In this document: piece by piece, positions 46,047 through 54,757 of the stretch
How the letters are laid out: the number at the start of each line of letters is the position of its first letter
Numbering within the stretch: the first letter of the stretch is position 1
NCBI GenBank assembly: GCA_022843165.1
Contig: JALHOD010000017.1
Location: 1-64,000 of the forward strand
Reading direction: 5' to 3'
Length of the DNA stretch: 64,000 nucleotides
Source: Pseudorhodoplanes sp.
GTDB lineage: Bacteria; Pseudomonadota; Alphaproteobacteria; Rhizobiales; Xanthobacteraceae
Notes under the pieces: generated by a model
Databases searched by the model: none
Told to the model about the DNA's origin: nothing
What the model saw: only the letters and a program-made list of their open reading frames with translations
Program-made: the position numbers and the translations under genes

Positions 46047-47510
46047 ATGCGAACGCAAAAGACAATTTTCGGAAAATGGCTTTGCCTGGCCTTGGGCGCT
46101 GCCGCTCTGGGCGGCTTGGGGCTGCCGGACAGCGCAGCGGCGCAATACAGTTCCGGTCCGCGCGCGCCCAGCGTCAATCTAGGCTCGGTCGGTCCGCGCG
46201 CGCCGGAATTCCGCACGCCGCGCACCTATTCCACGCAAAGCTATAGCGGCCCGGAATCCGCACCGAAACTGAAACCGAAGCCGAAAACCCGCTCCGTTCA
46301 GCCCGACGACGGCAAGTCGTCGGGGCCATCGCAGCAGACGGCGCAGCGCAGTTCCAACGCCCCGCCGGCCGGCGAACGCCGCTTTGTGGCGAATGAAGTG
46401 GTGATCGAGGTCGACGGGCGTCCCTCGGCACAGACCGTGGACGCGCTGGCGCGCCGGCATAGGCTCAATCGGGTGGAATCGCAGAGCTTCGAACTGAGCG
46501 GCACCACGATGTTCCGCTGGACGATTCCAGACGGACGCTCCATGCAGAGCGTGATCCGGGGCCTTGAGGCCGATCGCAACATCCGTTCCGCGCAACCGAA
46601 CTATCGCTATCAGTTGCAGCAAGCCGCATCCGTCCCCGCGCGCGGCGATCCGGCGCAATATGCGCTGGCCAAGCTGCGGCTTGTGGAGGCGCATGGCATC
46701 ACGCAGGGCGATCGCATCCTGGTTGCGGTCATCGATTCAGGCATCGATGCTGCGCATCCCGAACTGGCGGGTGTGATCGCGGATTCGATTGACACCGTCG
46801 GCGGCGGCGAGCCTCACGCGCATGGCACCGGCATCGCCGGCACCATCGTGGCGCATGCGCGGCTGATGGGAGTTGCGCCGCGTGCCAAGGTTCTTGCCGT
46901 GCGCGCATTCGATCCCTCCGGCGCCGGCGCGGAAGGCACCACGTTCAGCATTCTCAAGGGGCTCGACTGGGCGGTGTCGAAAGGTGCGCGCGTCATCAAC
47001 ATGAGCTTTGCCGGTCCGCAGGATCCGGCCTTGTCGCGCAGCCTGGCGGCCGCGCGCAAGAAGGGTGTCGCGTTGATTGCGGCGGCCGGCAATGCCGGCT
47101 CGAAATCGCCGCCGCTTTATCCGGCGGCCGATCCCAATGTAATTGCCGTCACCGCTACCGACGCCGACGACAAGCTGTTCGGCGCCTCCAATCGCGGCAA
47201 TCATGTCGCGGTGTCGGCGCCTGGCGTGGATATTCTGGTGCCGTCGCCGGGCGCGGCCTACCAGGTGAGTTCCGGCACGTCGTTCGCCGCCGCGCATGTC
47301 AGCGGCATTGCGGCGCTGGTGCTGGAACGTGATCCCGGCCTGACTCCGGACGGCCTGCGGCGCATCCTGCTGTCGACGGCGCGCGATCTCGGACCCAAAG
47401 GCCGCGACAAGGATTTTGGCGTGGGTCTCGCCGATGCCTATCAGGCCGTGCTGTCCGCCGAGGGCCGGCCGAAGGAAGCCATTTCGTCCAACGACGCCGG
47501 AAGCAGGTAG
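46047..47510 (+). CDS. Secreted subtilisin-like (S8) serine protease
   Basis: This 487-residue exported protease has a signal peptide (LCLALGAAALGGLGLPDSAAA), a Ser/Pro/Lys-rich spacer, an inhibitor-like propeptide region (about 115-195) and a subtilase domain. The triad is D230 (VIDSGID), H259 (HGTGIAG) and S412 (GTSFAAAHVSG). The start at 46047 has GGAGG eight bases upstream. It follows the anti-sigma gene by 82 bases and precedes the nuclease gene by 24. The linked sigma system may control it. Confidence 0.9.
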   Translation: MRTQKTIFGKWLCLALGAAALGGLGLPDSAAAQYSSGPRAPSVNLGSVGPRAPEFRTPRTYSTQSYSGPESAPKLKPKPKTRSVQPDDGKSSGPSQQTAQRSSNAPPAGERRFVANEVVIEVDGRPSAQTVDALARRHRLNRVESQSFELSGTTMFRWTIPDGRSMQSVIRGLEADRNIRSAQPNYRYQLQQAASVPARGDPAQYALAKLRLVEAHGITQGDRILVAVIDSGIDAAHPELAGVIADSIDTVGGGEPHAHGTGIAGTIVAHARLMGVAPRAKVLAVRAFDPSGAGAEGTTFSILKGLDWAVSKGARVINMSFAGPQDPALSRSLAAARKKGVALIAAAGNAGSKSPPLYPAADPNVIAVTATDADDKLFGASNRGNHVAVSAPGVDILVPSPGAAYQVSSGTSFAAAHVSGIAALVLERDPGLTPDGLRRILLSTARDLGPKGRDKDFGVGLADAYQAVLSAEGRPKEAISSNDAGSR

Positions 47511-47534
47511 CGGCCGTTGCGCAATCCTGAACAG

Positions 47535-48107
47535 ATGCGGCGCCGGGTGATCGTCTCGGTGCTGGCGCTTGTCGCGTTCACGACGGCTGCGCAGGCCGCG
47601 TCGATTTCGGTCGGCGACGGCGATTCCTTCCGCATGGACGGCCAGCGTTATCGGCTGCAGGATATTGACGCGCCCGAACTGCATCAGACCTGCAAGGACG
47701 GCGCCGGCCGGGAATGGCCCTGCGGCCATCGGGCACGCGACGAGCTGCGCAAGATCCTGACCCGCGATGCCGTGAGTTGCCGGACCGTCACCCGCGACCG
47801 CTTTGGCCGCAATGTTGCGACCTGCAGCGCCGGCGGCCGCGATGTCGGCGAGGTGATGGTGCGCAACGGCTGGGCGACGGCGTACAAGGGCCGGGGCTTT
47901 TCCAGCCGCTATGTCAGCGCAGAGAACGAAGCGCGCGCGGCCAGGCGCGGCCTGTGGTCAGGCGCCTTCGAGACCCCGCGCAACTGGCGGCAGGGGCATC
48001 CGCGGGACGGCGAGGGGGATATCCTGTCGTCCGATGCCCAGGACTGGCTGCGGCGCAAGACGCAAGCCGTGTCGGACTGGGTGCGGTCGATCTGGTCTGG
48101 CCGCTGA
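47535..48107 (+). CDS. Secreted thermonuclease-family (SNase-like) protein
   Basis: This 190-residue nuclease-fold protein has a signal peptide (VIVSVLALVAFTTAAQA). SNase motifs: GDGDSFRMDGQRYRLQDIDAPE, then DRFGRNVA and LWSGAFE. Two or more Cys pairs suggest disulfides. The predicted start at 47535 is an ATG; an in-frame TTG lies 18 bases earlier. It is the fourth gene of the sigma/anti-sigma/protease run. Confidence 0.82.
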   Translation: MRRRVIVSVLALVAFTTAAQAASISVGDGDSFRMDGQRYRLQDIDAPELHQTCKDGAGREWPCGHRARDELRKILTRDAVSCRTVTRDRFGRNVATCSAGGRDVGEVMVRNGWATAYKGRGFSSRYVSAENEARAARRGLWSGAFETPRNWRQGHPRDGEGDILSSDAQDWLRRKTQAVSDWVRSIWSGR

Positions 48108-48232
48108 TCCCTGGCGGTTTATCACTAAGTCATTGATCTAAAATAATAAAAATTTTTTGAACCTCTCCCCGCGGGCGGCGACCAATGCTCATGGGGCCGC
48201 GATTGGCCCGCTGACCAAAGGGAGAGAGAGCC
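48108..48232 (+). promoter_or_regulatory. AT-rich promoter and structured leader of the small secreted protein gene
   Basis: The block 48128-48160 (about 75% A/T, including ttgatctaaaataataaa) stands out in a high-GC window and looks like a strong promoter region with an UP element. Downstream, a bulged inverted repeat (gcgggc..ccaat / attggcccgc) can fold in the 5' leader, followed by gggagagagag just before the ATG. Confidence 0.45.
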
Positions 48233-48496
48233 ATGACCATCCGTTCCAAGATTGCCGCGGTTGCGATTACCGCCATCACGCTGACCGGCGCGTTTGCCGC
48301 CACCAGCCAGGAAGCCCAGGCTTCGAAATTCGGCACCGGCCTTGCCATCGGCATCGGTGCGGGCGCGCTGATTGCCTCGGGCGCTTATGCCGGCGGCTAT
48401 TACGGCCACGGTTACTACGCGCCGGTCCGCTGCCACTGGGTGAAGCGCTTCGACCACTACGGCCACTATCTCGGCAAAGAGCGGATCTGCCACTAA
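48233..48496 (+). CDS. Small Gly/Tyr-rich exported protein
   Basis: This is an 87-residue protein with a signal peptide (IAAVAITAITLTGAFAATSQEAQA), a Gly/Ala-rich hydrophobic stretch (GLAIGIGAGALIASGAY) and a His/Tyr-rich C-terminus with two Cys. Small proteins of this shape are abundant in the rhizobial envelope, with no known role. A strong promoter-like leader and a following terminator suggest an independent, highly expressed unit. Confidence 0.7.
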   Translation: MTIRSKIAAVAITAITLTGAFAATSQEAQASKFGTGLAIGIGAGALIASGAYAGGYYGHGYYAPVRCHWVKRFDHYGHYLGKERICH

Positions 48497-48563
48497 GCAC
48501 CGCTTCCCGATTTGAGACGCGGTCGGCGTTCGCGCCCCTTCCACCCAGCGCCGATCTGCTTGG

Positions 48564-48597
48564 CCCGCCCGGCATTGTCCCCGCCGGGCGGGTCTTT
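48564..48597 (+). terminator. Intrinsic terminator
   Basis: A 10-bp perfect stem (cccgcccggc / gccgggcggg) has a 9-base loop, followed by tcttt. It ends the small secreted protein gene, 68 bases after its stop. Confidence 0.7.
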
Positions 48598-48613
48598 AAC
48601 AAACGTGTGAAGG

Positions 48614-48641
48614 CGTCACATTCCGTCTGCGGTGACGTTTT
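48614..48641. promoter_or_regulatory. Inverted repeat upstream of the OmpA-like gene
   Basis: CGTCAC ... GTGACG arms are separated by 12 bases, then ttttaaaatg. It may be an operator or part of the promoter of the 48715 gene. The evidence is weak. Confidence 0.3.
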
Positions 48642-48714
48642 AAAATGTGGAAATGGTTTAAACTGCGTCCGCTTGGTGTAGTCGGCGGGTGTCCGCGACA
48701 AGAGGGAGGCTTCG

Positions 48715-49260
48715 ATGTTTCGCATGTTGATCTGGTCCGCGCTGATGTTGACGGCCGCGATCTTGCCGGCGTCCGACGCGCGCGCGCAGATGTCCAAGGA
48801 CGAGATCGTCCGCTCGCTGAAACCGGCCCAGGGCCTGACGCGTTCGCTGACGCGCACGCGCAAGATCGAGGTCATTCCCGGCCAGGAAGCCGAAGTGCTC
48901 GACCGCAACAAGGACCTGCCGAAGATCAATCTGACGATCGAATTCGAATACAATTCCGACCGGCCGACGCCGGCGGGCATGCAGCAGCTCGGTGCGCTCG
49001 GCGATGCATTGCGCGATCACAGCCTGCAGAGTTTCCGTTTCATGCTGGCCGGCCATACCGATGCGCGCGGCTCCGATGCCTATAACCAGACGCTGTCGGA
49101 ACGCCGCGCGGCGGCGGTGCAGCGCTTCCTGGCCGGCTCGGCGCAGATCGAACAATCGCGCCTGTCCACCGTCGGCTTCGGCCGCACACGCCTGCTGCGC
49201 GACGTCAGTCCGGACGACCCCCGCAATCGCCGGGTGGAAGTCGTCAACTTGCTGAACTGA
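48715..49260 (+). CDS. OmpA-family peptidoglycan-binding protein
   Basis: This 181-residue exported protein has a signal peptide (MLIWSALMLTAAILPASDARA) and a C-terminal OmpA domain (about 65-180) with GHTDARGSDAYNQTLSERRAAAV, which contains the Asp and Arg that bind diaminopimelate. It precedes the DUF4384 heme protein by 104 bases and may be co-transcribed with it. Confidence 0.87.
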   Translation: MFRMLIWSALMLTAAILPASDARAQMSKDEIVRSLKPAQGLTRSLTRTRKIEVIPGQEAEVLDRNKDLPKINLTIEFEYNSDRPTPAGMQQLGALGDALRDHSLQSFRFMLAGHTDARGSDAYNQTLSERRAAAVQRFLAGSAQIEQSRLSTVGFGRTRLLRDVSPDDPRNRRVEVVNLLN

Positions 49261-49364
49261 TCACATTGCTTTGAAACCGTTCGAACGCGGGCCGCAACGT
49301 CTGCGACCAATTGCTGACACGGCGCATATCGCCCGACGTCTGACCATTTTTACGGGAGACCATT

Positions 49365-51614
49365 ATGAGCGGTCGTAAACAGGTAAGGGTGCAGGGCCTG
49401 ATGGTCGCGGTGGCGATCGGCTTCGCACTGACGGCAATGCCGGCATGGGCGGCGACGGAAGTCGTGCCGCCCGCGGATCCGGTCGAAAAGGCCGCGTTCG
49501 ACATGCTCGACAAGCATTGCGCGCGCTGCCACCAGGACGGCAAGCTCACCTCGCGCGAGCGCCCGGCCAAGAATTTCGGCAACGTGCTGAAGCTCAACGA
49601 ACTGGCCGCCAATCCGAACTACATCCTTCCCGGCAATCCGTTCGGCTCCAAGCTGTTCAAGCAGATCACCGACAAGGAAATGCCCTATGACGTCGCCTAT
49701 GAAGGCGACACCCGCTACGAGAACGTGTCGGAGCCGGAACTGAAGGCGCTCGAAACCTGGATCCAGCAGCTCGGCAGCAAGTCCGCCGCCGCCTGCGAGG
49801 GGCGCAAGTTCGTCAATCATGAAGACATGATCGGCCTGATCGCCTCCGATCTCGACAAGCTGCCGCGCGCGCGCAAGAAGGGCACGCGCTATCTGACGCT
49901 GACGCATCTGAAGAACGCCTGCACCGACGACGAGGCGATGAAAGTCTACCGGCAGGGCGCGATCAAGCTGATCAACAGCCTGAGCCGGAACTCGGATATC
50001 GTGCGTCTCGAGACCATCGATCCGGAAGAGACGATCATCCGCATCAACATCGACGATCTCGGCTGGGATGCGCGCGACTGGGATACCGTGCTCGCGACCT
50101 ATCCTTACAACACCCAGCCCGAAACCGAGCTGACGAATGTGCTGAAGAGCGCGGCCGGCAGCCAGATGCCGTATGTGCGCGCGGACTGGTTCGCCTTCGC
50201 GGCCTCGCAGCCGCCGCTCTATGACAAGCTGCTGAAGCTGCCGAAGACCTTCCAGGCGCTGGCGCGCGAGCAGGGCGTCGATGTCGACGGCAATATCCGC
50301 AAGTTCGTCGCCCAGCGGTCGGGCTTCCAGAAGTCGGGCGTCAGCCAGAACAACCGCCTGATCGAGCGGCATTCCTCGCGCAGCGGATATTTCTGGACCT
50401 CCTACGACTTCGCCGGCAACAAGAAGCGCCAGAGCCTGTTCGAATTCCCGCTCGGCCCGACCGGCGCAAACAGCTTCGAGCATGACGGCGGCGAGACCAT
50501 CTACAGCCTGCCGAACGGCTTCCAGGCTTACTACCTCAACACGGCCAAGGGCGACCAGATCGACAAGGGCCCGACCACGATCGTGCGCGATCTGTCGCGC
50601 AAGGATCTGGCTGTCACCAACGGCATCTCCTGCATGGGCTGCCATGACCAGGGCATGCGCAAGGCCAAGGACGAGGTGCGCGATGTGGTGCTTGCCGGTC
50701 GCGCCTTCCCGAAGGACATCCGCGACGCGGTGGAAGCTTTGTATCCGCCGACGGAGAAGATGGACCAGATCATCGAGAACGACGGCAAGCGGTTTGCCGA
50801 CGCGATGTACCGCGCCGGTCTCGAGCCGACCCTCAAGCTCAACGGCGTCGAGATGATCAACGCGCTGGCCAAGCGTTACGAGGACGATGTGGACATCAAC
50901 CTGGCGGCCGCGGAGTTCGGCATGACCAGGGACGAGTTCAAGGACGCCGCCGGCGACGCCGACCGCAAGTTCAAGTCGCTGATCCGCCGGCTGGAGCAGG
51001 GATCTGTCCCGCGCGACCAGTTCGAGGTCACCTACCGCGATCTTGTGAAGAACATCACCGACGAGGAAGAGGTCAGGGTTGCGGGCGCTGCGGCCGGCAT
51101 CAAGAACGCGGCCAAGCCGGGCGGCGGAGCGGATCTCTCGCTCACCTCCGATCGCGACAGCTACACGCAGGGTGACACGCCGGTCTTCAGCGTGGTGTCC
51201 TCCAAGGATTGCTTCCTCACGCTCAGCAATCTCGACGAGAAGGGCACGCTGACGGTGCTTCTGCCGAACAAGTTCCAGCAGAACAACCGCATCAGGGCCG
51301 GCCAGGAAGTCCAGTTCCCCGGAGCCAAGGCGCCGTTCCAGTACCGCATGGCCGACCGGGGCGTGGAGACCGTGATCGCTACCTGCAGCGAAGGCAGCAG
51401 CGTGGACGGCATCAAGCACGACTTCGGCAAGTCGAACCTGACAACGGTGCAGAACTACACCCGCTCGCTCGCCCGTGCGATCGCGGTGGAAGGCAAGCCG
51501 CTGGCGATTGATGTCGCAAAGTCCGGCGGTGCGCCGGTATCCGTGCAGACCGCCAAGGCGCCGCCGGCCAAGCGTGAGATCAGCCGCGCGGCGATCAAGA
51601 TCGACGTGCGGTAA
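49365..51614 (+). CDS. Secreted diheme protein with C-terminal DUF4384 domain
   Basis: The protein has 749 residues. A signal peptide (LMVAVAIGFALTAMPAWA) is followed by a heme motif C52ARCH56, a long middle, a second heme motif C423MGCH427, and a DUF4384-like beta domain (about 585-695: DRDSYTQGDTPVFSVVSSKDCFLTL, LLPNKFQQNNRI). DUF4384 is best known from proteins linked to kinases or secreted systems, so its pairing with a multiheme c-type frame is unusual. No enzyme function can be named. Confidence 0.75.
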   Translation: MSGRKQVRVQGLMVAVAIGFALTAMPAWAATEVVPPADPVEKAAFDMLDKHCARCHQDGKLTSRERPAKNFGNVLKLNELAANPNYILPGNPFGSKLFKQITDKEMPYDVAYEGDTRYENVSEPELKALETWIQQLGSKSAAACEGRKFVNHEDMIGLIASDLDKLPRARKKGTRYLTLTHLKNACTDDEAMKVYRQGAIKLINSLSRNSDIVRLETIDPEETIIRINIDDLGWDARDWDTVLATYPYNTQPETELTNVLKSAAGSQMPYVRADWFAFAASQPPLYDKLLKLPKTFQALAREQGVDVDGNIRKFVAQRSGFQKSGVSQNNRLIERHSSRSGYFWTSYDFAGNKKRQSLFEFPLGPTGANSFEHDGGETIYSLPNGFQAYYLNTAKGDQIDKGPTTIVRDLSRKDLAVTNGISCMGCHDQGMRKAKDEVRDVVLAGRAFPKDIRDAVEALYPPTEKMDQIIENDGKRFADAMYRAGLEPTLKLNGVEMINALAKRYEDDVDINLAAAEFGMTRDEFKDAAGDADRKFKSLIRRLEQGSVPRDQFEVTYRDLVKNITDEEEVRVAGAAAGIKNAAKPGGGADLSLTSDRDSYTQGDTPVFSVVSSKDCFLTLSNLDEKGTLTVLLPNKFQQNNRIRAGQEVQFPGAKAPFQYRMADRGVETVIATCSEGSSVDGIKHDFGKSNLTTVQNYTRSLARAIAVEGKPLAIDVAKSGGAPVSVQTAKAPPAKREISRAAIKIDVR

Positions 51615-51980
51615 TCGCAGCGGGTATTTGCCAACGGTGCCGGGCTTATGGCACCGCAACAAAAAAGGAGGGCTGGAGACCGTCGGTCTTCAGCCCTCTT
51701 GCTTTGAGCATGCGCAAATCCGTGCAGCGAGCTGGTTGCCTCTTTTTGTATCTGCGCGGCCGGTCCGACCGGATGCAACGAAGTTGAACAAAGTCGAAGC
51801 CGGGGGAATCCCCACGATCCCTGCCACGGTTCCATCGGAGCCGGCTTTTTCAGCGCGCCTCTTTCCGAAAACCGGCGTTTTCACCAAAATGCTGTATCCG
51901 CCAAATATGCGTTGATTTTGCTCTGGACGCTGTGATCGAAACATGCGGAATATAGAATTCTTGTGGGGGACGTCGCATAA
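51615..51980. other. Intergenic region before LIV system 2
   Basis: These 366 bases contain a bidirectional-looking hairpin at 51668-51698 and a TATAGA -10-like element near 51953 upstream of livG2. No gene is seen in the rest. A minus-strand transcript would end here (see terminator entry). Confidence 0.4.
51661..51703. terminator. Hairpin terminator, strongest for the minus strand
   Basis: The 14-bp stem (gagggctggagacc / ggtcttcagccctc, one G.U pair) has a 3-base loop. On the + strand it is followed by ttgcttt; on the minus strand by a run of six T. It lies 54 bases after the heme-protein gene and can end that transcript. No minus-strand gene lies in the next 280 bases. Confidence 0.75.
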
Positions 51981-52736
51981 ATGAGTTCGGAAGTGATCCT
52001 CGAAACCGAGGAACTCACCAAGGAATTCGCGGGCTTTGTCGCGGTGAACGGTGTCAACCTGCGTATCGAACGCGGCACCATTCACGCCCTGATTGGACCG
52101 AACGGCGCCGGCAAGACCACCTGCTTCAACCTGCTGACCAAGTTTCTCAATCCGACCCGCGGCCGCATCTCTTTCAAGGGACGCGACATCACTGCATTGC
52201 AACCGGCGGATGTCGCACGCCTCGGAGTCGTGCGCTCGTTCCAGATCTCGGCGGTGTTTCCGCATCTGAGCGTGCTGGAGAATGTGCGCGTCGCGCTGCA
52301 GCGCAAACGCGGCGGCTCGTTCGATTTCTGGCGATCGAGTTCCGTCCTGGACAAATTCAACGACCGCGCCATCGAGCTGATCGACGATGTCGGTCTCGCG
52401 GATTTCACCTACGCCACCGCGGTCGAATTGCCCTATGGCCGCAAGCGCGCGCTCGAGATCGCCACCACGCTGGCGCTCGATCCGGAAATGCTGCTGCTGG
52501 ACGAGCCAACGGCGGGCATGGGCCACGAGGACATCGACCGCATCGCCGCGCTGATCAAGCGCGTCTCCGCCGATCGCACCATCCTGATGGTGGAACACAA
52601 TCTGAGCGTGGTGGCCAACCTGTCCGATCGTATCACGGTGCTGACGCGCGGCCGGGTGCTGGCGGAAGGCGATTACGCGACCGTCTCCGGCAATCCCGAA
52701 GTGCGCGAAGCCTATATGGGGACCGGACATGCTTGA
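51981..52736 (+). CDS. livG: LIV-type ABC transporter ATP-binding protein (LivG), system 2
   Basis: This is a 251-residue ABC ATPase with Walker A GPNGAGKTT at 39-47, the LivG-type signature ELPYGRKRALEIA and Walker B LLLDEPTAG. It is the first gene of the second LIV operon; its stop overlaps the livF start by eight bases. Confidence 0.92.
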   Translation: MSSEVILETEELTKEFAGFVAVNGVNLRIERGTIHALIGPNGAGKTTCFNLLTKFLNPTRGRISFKGRDITALQPADVARLGVVRSFQISAVFPHLSVLENVRVALQRKRGGSFDFWRSSSVLDKFNDRAIELIDDVGLADFTYATAVELPYGRKRALEIATTLALDPEMLLLDEPTAGMGHEDIDRIAALIKRVSADRTILMVEHNLSVVANLSDRITVLTRGRVLAEGDYATVSGNPEVREAYMGTGHA

Positions 52737-53445
52737 TCCGCGCACCGCATTGCTGGCGGTCGACAACCTGCAGGCCTGGTACGGCGAGTCGCACATTCTG
52801 CACGGCGTGACGTTCGACGTCTTTCCCGGCGAGGTCGTCACGCTGCTCGGCCGCAACGGCGCCGGCAAAACCACGACTCTCAAGTCGATCATGGGCATCG
52901 TCGGCCGGCGGACCGGGTCGGTGCGGTTTGAAGGCGACGAGCTCATCAACAAGCCGTCCAATGTGATCGCGCGTGCCGGCATCGCCTTTTGCCCGGAAGA
53001 GCGCGGCATCTTCGCCAGCCTCAATGTCGAGGAAAATCTGCTGCTGCCGCCGCAGGTGAAGCCGGGCGGGTTGTCGCTGGAGCGCATCTTTGACCTGTTT
53101 CCCAATCTCAAGGAACGTCTGGGATCGAGCCAGGGCACCAAGCTGTCCGGTGGCGAGCAGCAGATGCTCGCCATTGCCCGCATCCTGCGCACCGGCGCGC
53201 GGCTGCTGCTGCTCGACGAGCCGACCGAGGGCCTTGCGCCCGTGATCATCCAGCAGATCGGCAAGACCATCCGCCTGCTGAAAGAGCAGGGCTTCACCAT
53301 CCTGCTGGTGGAACAGAACTTCCGCTTCGCCCAGACCGTGGCGGACCGCTACTATGTCATGGAACATGGCAAGATTATCGATAAGCTTCTGAACTCAGAG
53401 GTCGAGGCCAACCTGGAAAAGCTTCACGACTATCTCGGAGTCTGA
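52729..53445 (+). CDS. livF: LIV-type ABC transporter ATP-binding protein (LivF), system 2
   Basis: This is a 238-residue ABC ATPase with GRNGAGKTT, LSGGEQQMLAIA and LLLLDEPTEGLAP. It works with LivG to drive uptake. A hairpin with 7-bp arms follows its stop (53448-53466), before the binding-protein gene. Confidence 0.92.
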   Translation: MLDPRTALLAVDNLQAWYGESHILHGVTFDVFPGEVVTLLGRNGAGKTTTLKSIMGIVGRRTGSVRFEGDELINKPSNVIARAGIAFCPEERGIFASLNVEENLLLPPQVKPGGLSLERIFDLFPNLKERLGSSQGTKLSGGEQQMLAIARILRTGARLLLLDEPTEGLAPVIIQQIGKTIRLLKEQGFTILLVEQNFRFAQTVADRYYVMEHGKIIDKLLNSEVEANLEKLHDYLGV

Positions 53446-53447
53446 AA

Positions 53448-53466
53448 CAGCGCGCTGGTCGCGCTG
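53448..53466 (+). other. Hairpin upstream of the system-2 binding-protein gene
   Basis: Arms cagcgcg / cgcgctg are separated by five bases (ctggt). It lies just before the strong ribosome-binding site aaggagg of the binding-protein gene. It may insulate or protect the downstream message. Confidence 0.45.
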
Positions 53467-53485
53467 ATAACAAGGAGGAATGACA

Positions 53486-54697
53486 ATGAAACGTGTAATC
53501 GGCTTTGCAGCTGTGGCGCTCGCGCTGAGTTGCGGTTCTGTGCAGGCGCAATGGTCCGACGGGGTCATCAAGATCGGCGTCATGAACGACATGTCCGGCA
53601 CCTACGCCGATCTCAGCGGCCCTGGCTCCGTGCTGGCCGCGCGCATGGCGGTCGAGGATTTCGGCGCAGAGAAGAAGGGCATGAAGGTCGAGATTCTCGG
53701 CGCCGATCATCAGAACAAGCCCGACGTCGGTTCCAACGTGGTCCGCACCTGGATCGACGTCGACAAGGTGGACGTGATCGTGGACGTGCCGACCTCGTCC
53801 GTCGCGCTCGCCGTCAACGAGATCGTTCGTGAGAAGAACAAGGTGTTCCTGATCTCGGGAGCGGCGGCCTCAAACCTGACCGGCGACAAATGCTCGCCCA
53901 ACACCGTGCACTGGACCTACGACACATGGTCGCTCGCCAACGGCACCGGCAACGCCATCGTGAAGACCGGCGGCAAGAACTGGTTCTTCCTGACCGCCGA
54001 CTACGCCTTCGGCCACGCGCTCGAGCGCGACACCGCGGCGGTGGTGGAGAAGAACGGCGGCAAGGTGGTCGGCAAGGTCCGCCATCCGTTCCCGGGCACC
54101 GACTTCTCGTCCTTCCTGTTGCAGGCGCAGGCCTCCAAGGCCCAGATCATCGGGCTCGCCAATGCCGGCAGCGACACCATCAACTCGATCAAGCAGGCGT
54201 CGGAATTCGGCATCGTGAAGGGCGGGCAGAATCTGGCCGCGCTTCTGGCCTTCATCACCGACGTGCATGCGCTGGGGCTCCCGACCGCGCAAGGCCTGAT
54301 CATGACCGAAGCCTGGTACTGGGACCTCAACGACAACAATCGCGAATTCGCCAAGAAATTTGCACCGCAGAACAAGGGCGTGCATCCGACCATGGTGCAT
54401 GCCGGCGTGTATTCCGCGGTGATGCATTATCTGAAGGCGCTGGAAGCCCTGAAGAGCGACGCCGACGGCAAGGCCGTGGTCGAGAAGATGAAGTCGATCC
54501 CGACCGAGGACAAGCTGTTCGGCAAGGGCGAGATCCGCGCCGACGGCCGTCATATTCACCCGATGTATCTGTTCGAGGTGAAGAAGCCTGCCGAATCCAA
54601 GGGCGCGTGGGATTACTACAAGCTGCGCGCCACCATCCCGGCCAATGAGGCCTTCCGTCCGCTCAAGGACGGCGGTTGCCCGCTGGTGAAGAGCTAA
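53486..54697 (+). CDS. livK: LIV-type ABC transporter substrate-binding protein, system 2
   Basis: This is a 403-residue type I periplasmic binding protein. The signal peptide (VIGFAAVALALSCGSVQA) ends near residue 20, then IKIGVMNDMSGTYADLSGP. I chose ATG 53486 over the ATG six bases upstream because GGAGG lies seven bases before it. Close in style to receptors that bind aromatic or branched-chain acids; ligand not known. The gene sits in the middle of the operon, not first as in system 1. Confidence 0.9.
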   Translation: MKRVIGFAAVALALSCGSVQAQWSDGVIKIGVMNDMSGTYADLSGPGSVLAARMAVEDFGAEKKGMKVEILGADHQNKPDVGSNVVRTWIDVDKVDVIVDVPTSSVALAVNEIVREKNKVFLISGAAASNLTGDKCSPNTVHWTYDTWSLANGTGNAIVKTGGKNWFFLTADYAFGHALERDTAAVVEKNGGKVVGKVRHPFPGTDFSSFLLQAQASKAQIIGLANAGSDTINSIKQASEFGIVKGGQNLAALLAFITDVHALGLPTAQGLIMTEAWYWDLNDNNREFAKKFAPQNKGVHPTMVHAGVYSAVMHYLKALEALKSDADGKAVVEKMKSIPTEDKLFGKGEIRADGRHIHPMYLFEVKKPAESKGAWDYYKLRATIPANEAFRPLKDGGCPLVKS

Positions 54698-54713
54698 CGC
54701 GAACAAGGCCGTT

Positions 54714-54739
54714 GCGGGGCGGGCTTCGGCCCGCCTCGC
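54714..54739 (+). other. Strong hairpin between livK and livH (system 2)
   Basis: Stem gcggggcgggc / gcccgcctcgc (11 bp, one mismatch) closed by a cTTCGg tetraloop, 17 bases after the livK stop. It recurs in the same place as in system 1 and the TRAP operon. Confidence 0.7.
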
Positions 54740-54757
54740 AGCCCGCCGTCAAACACC

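Noticed and set aside
49350-51662. 770-residue minus-strand open frame
   Set aside because: Antisense to the diheme protein with signal peptide and heme sites; no motif in the minus frame.
51690-53300. 536-residue minus-strand open frame
   Set aside because: Shadow of livG and livF of system 2, which carry complete Walker and signature motifs.
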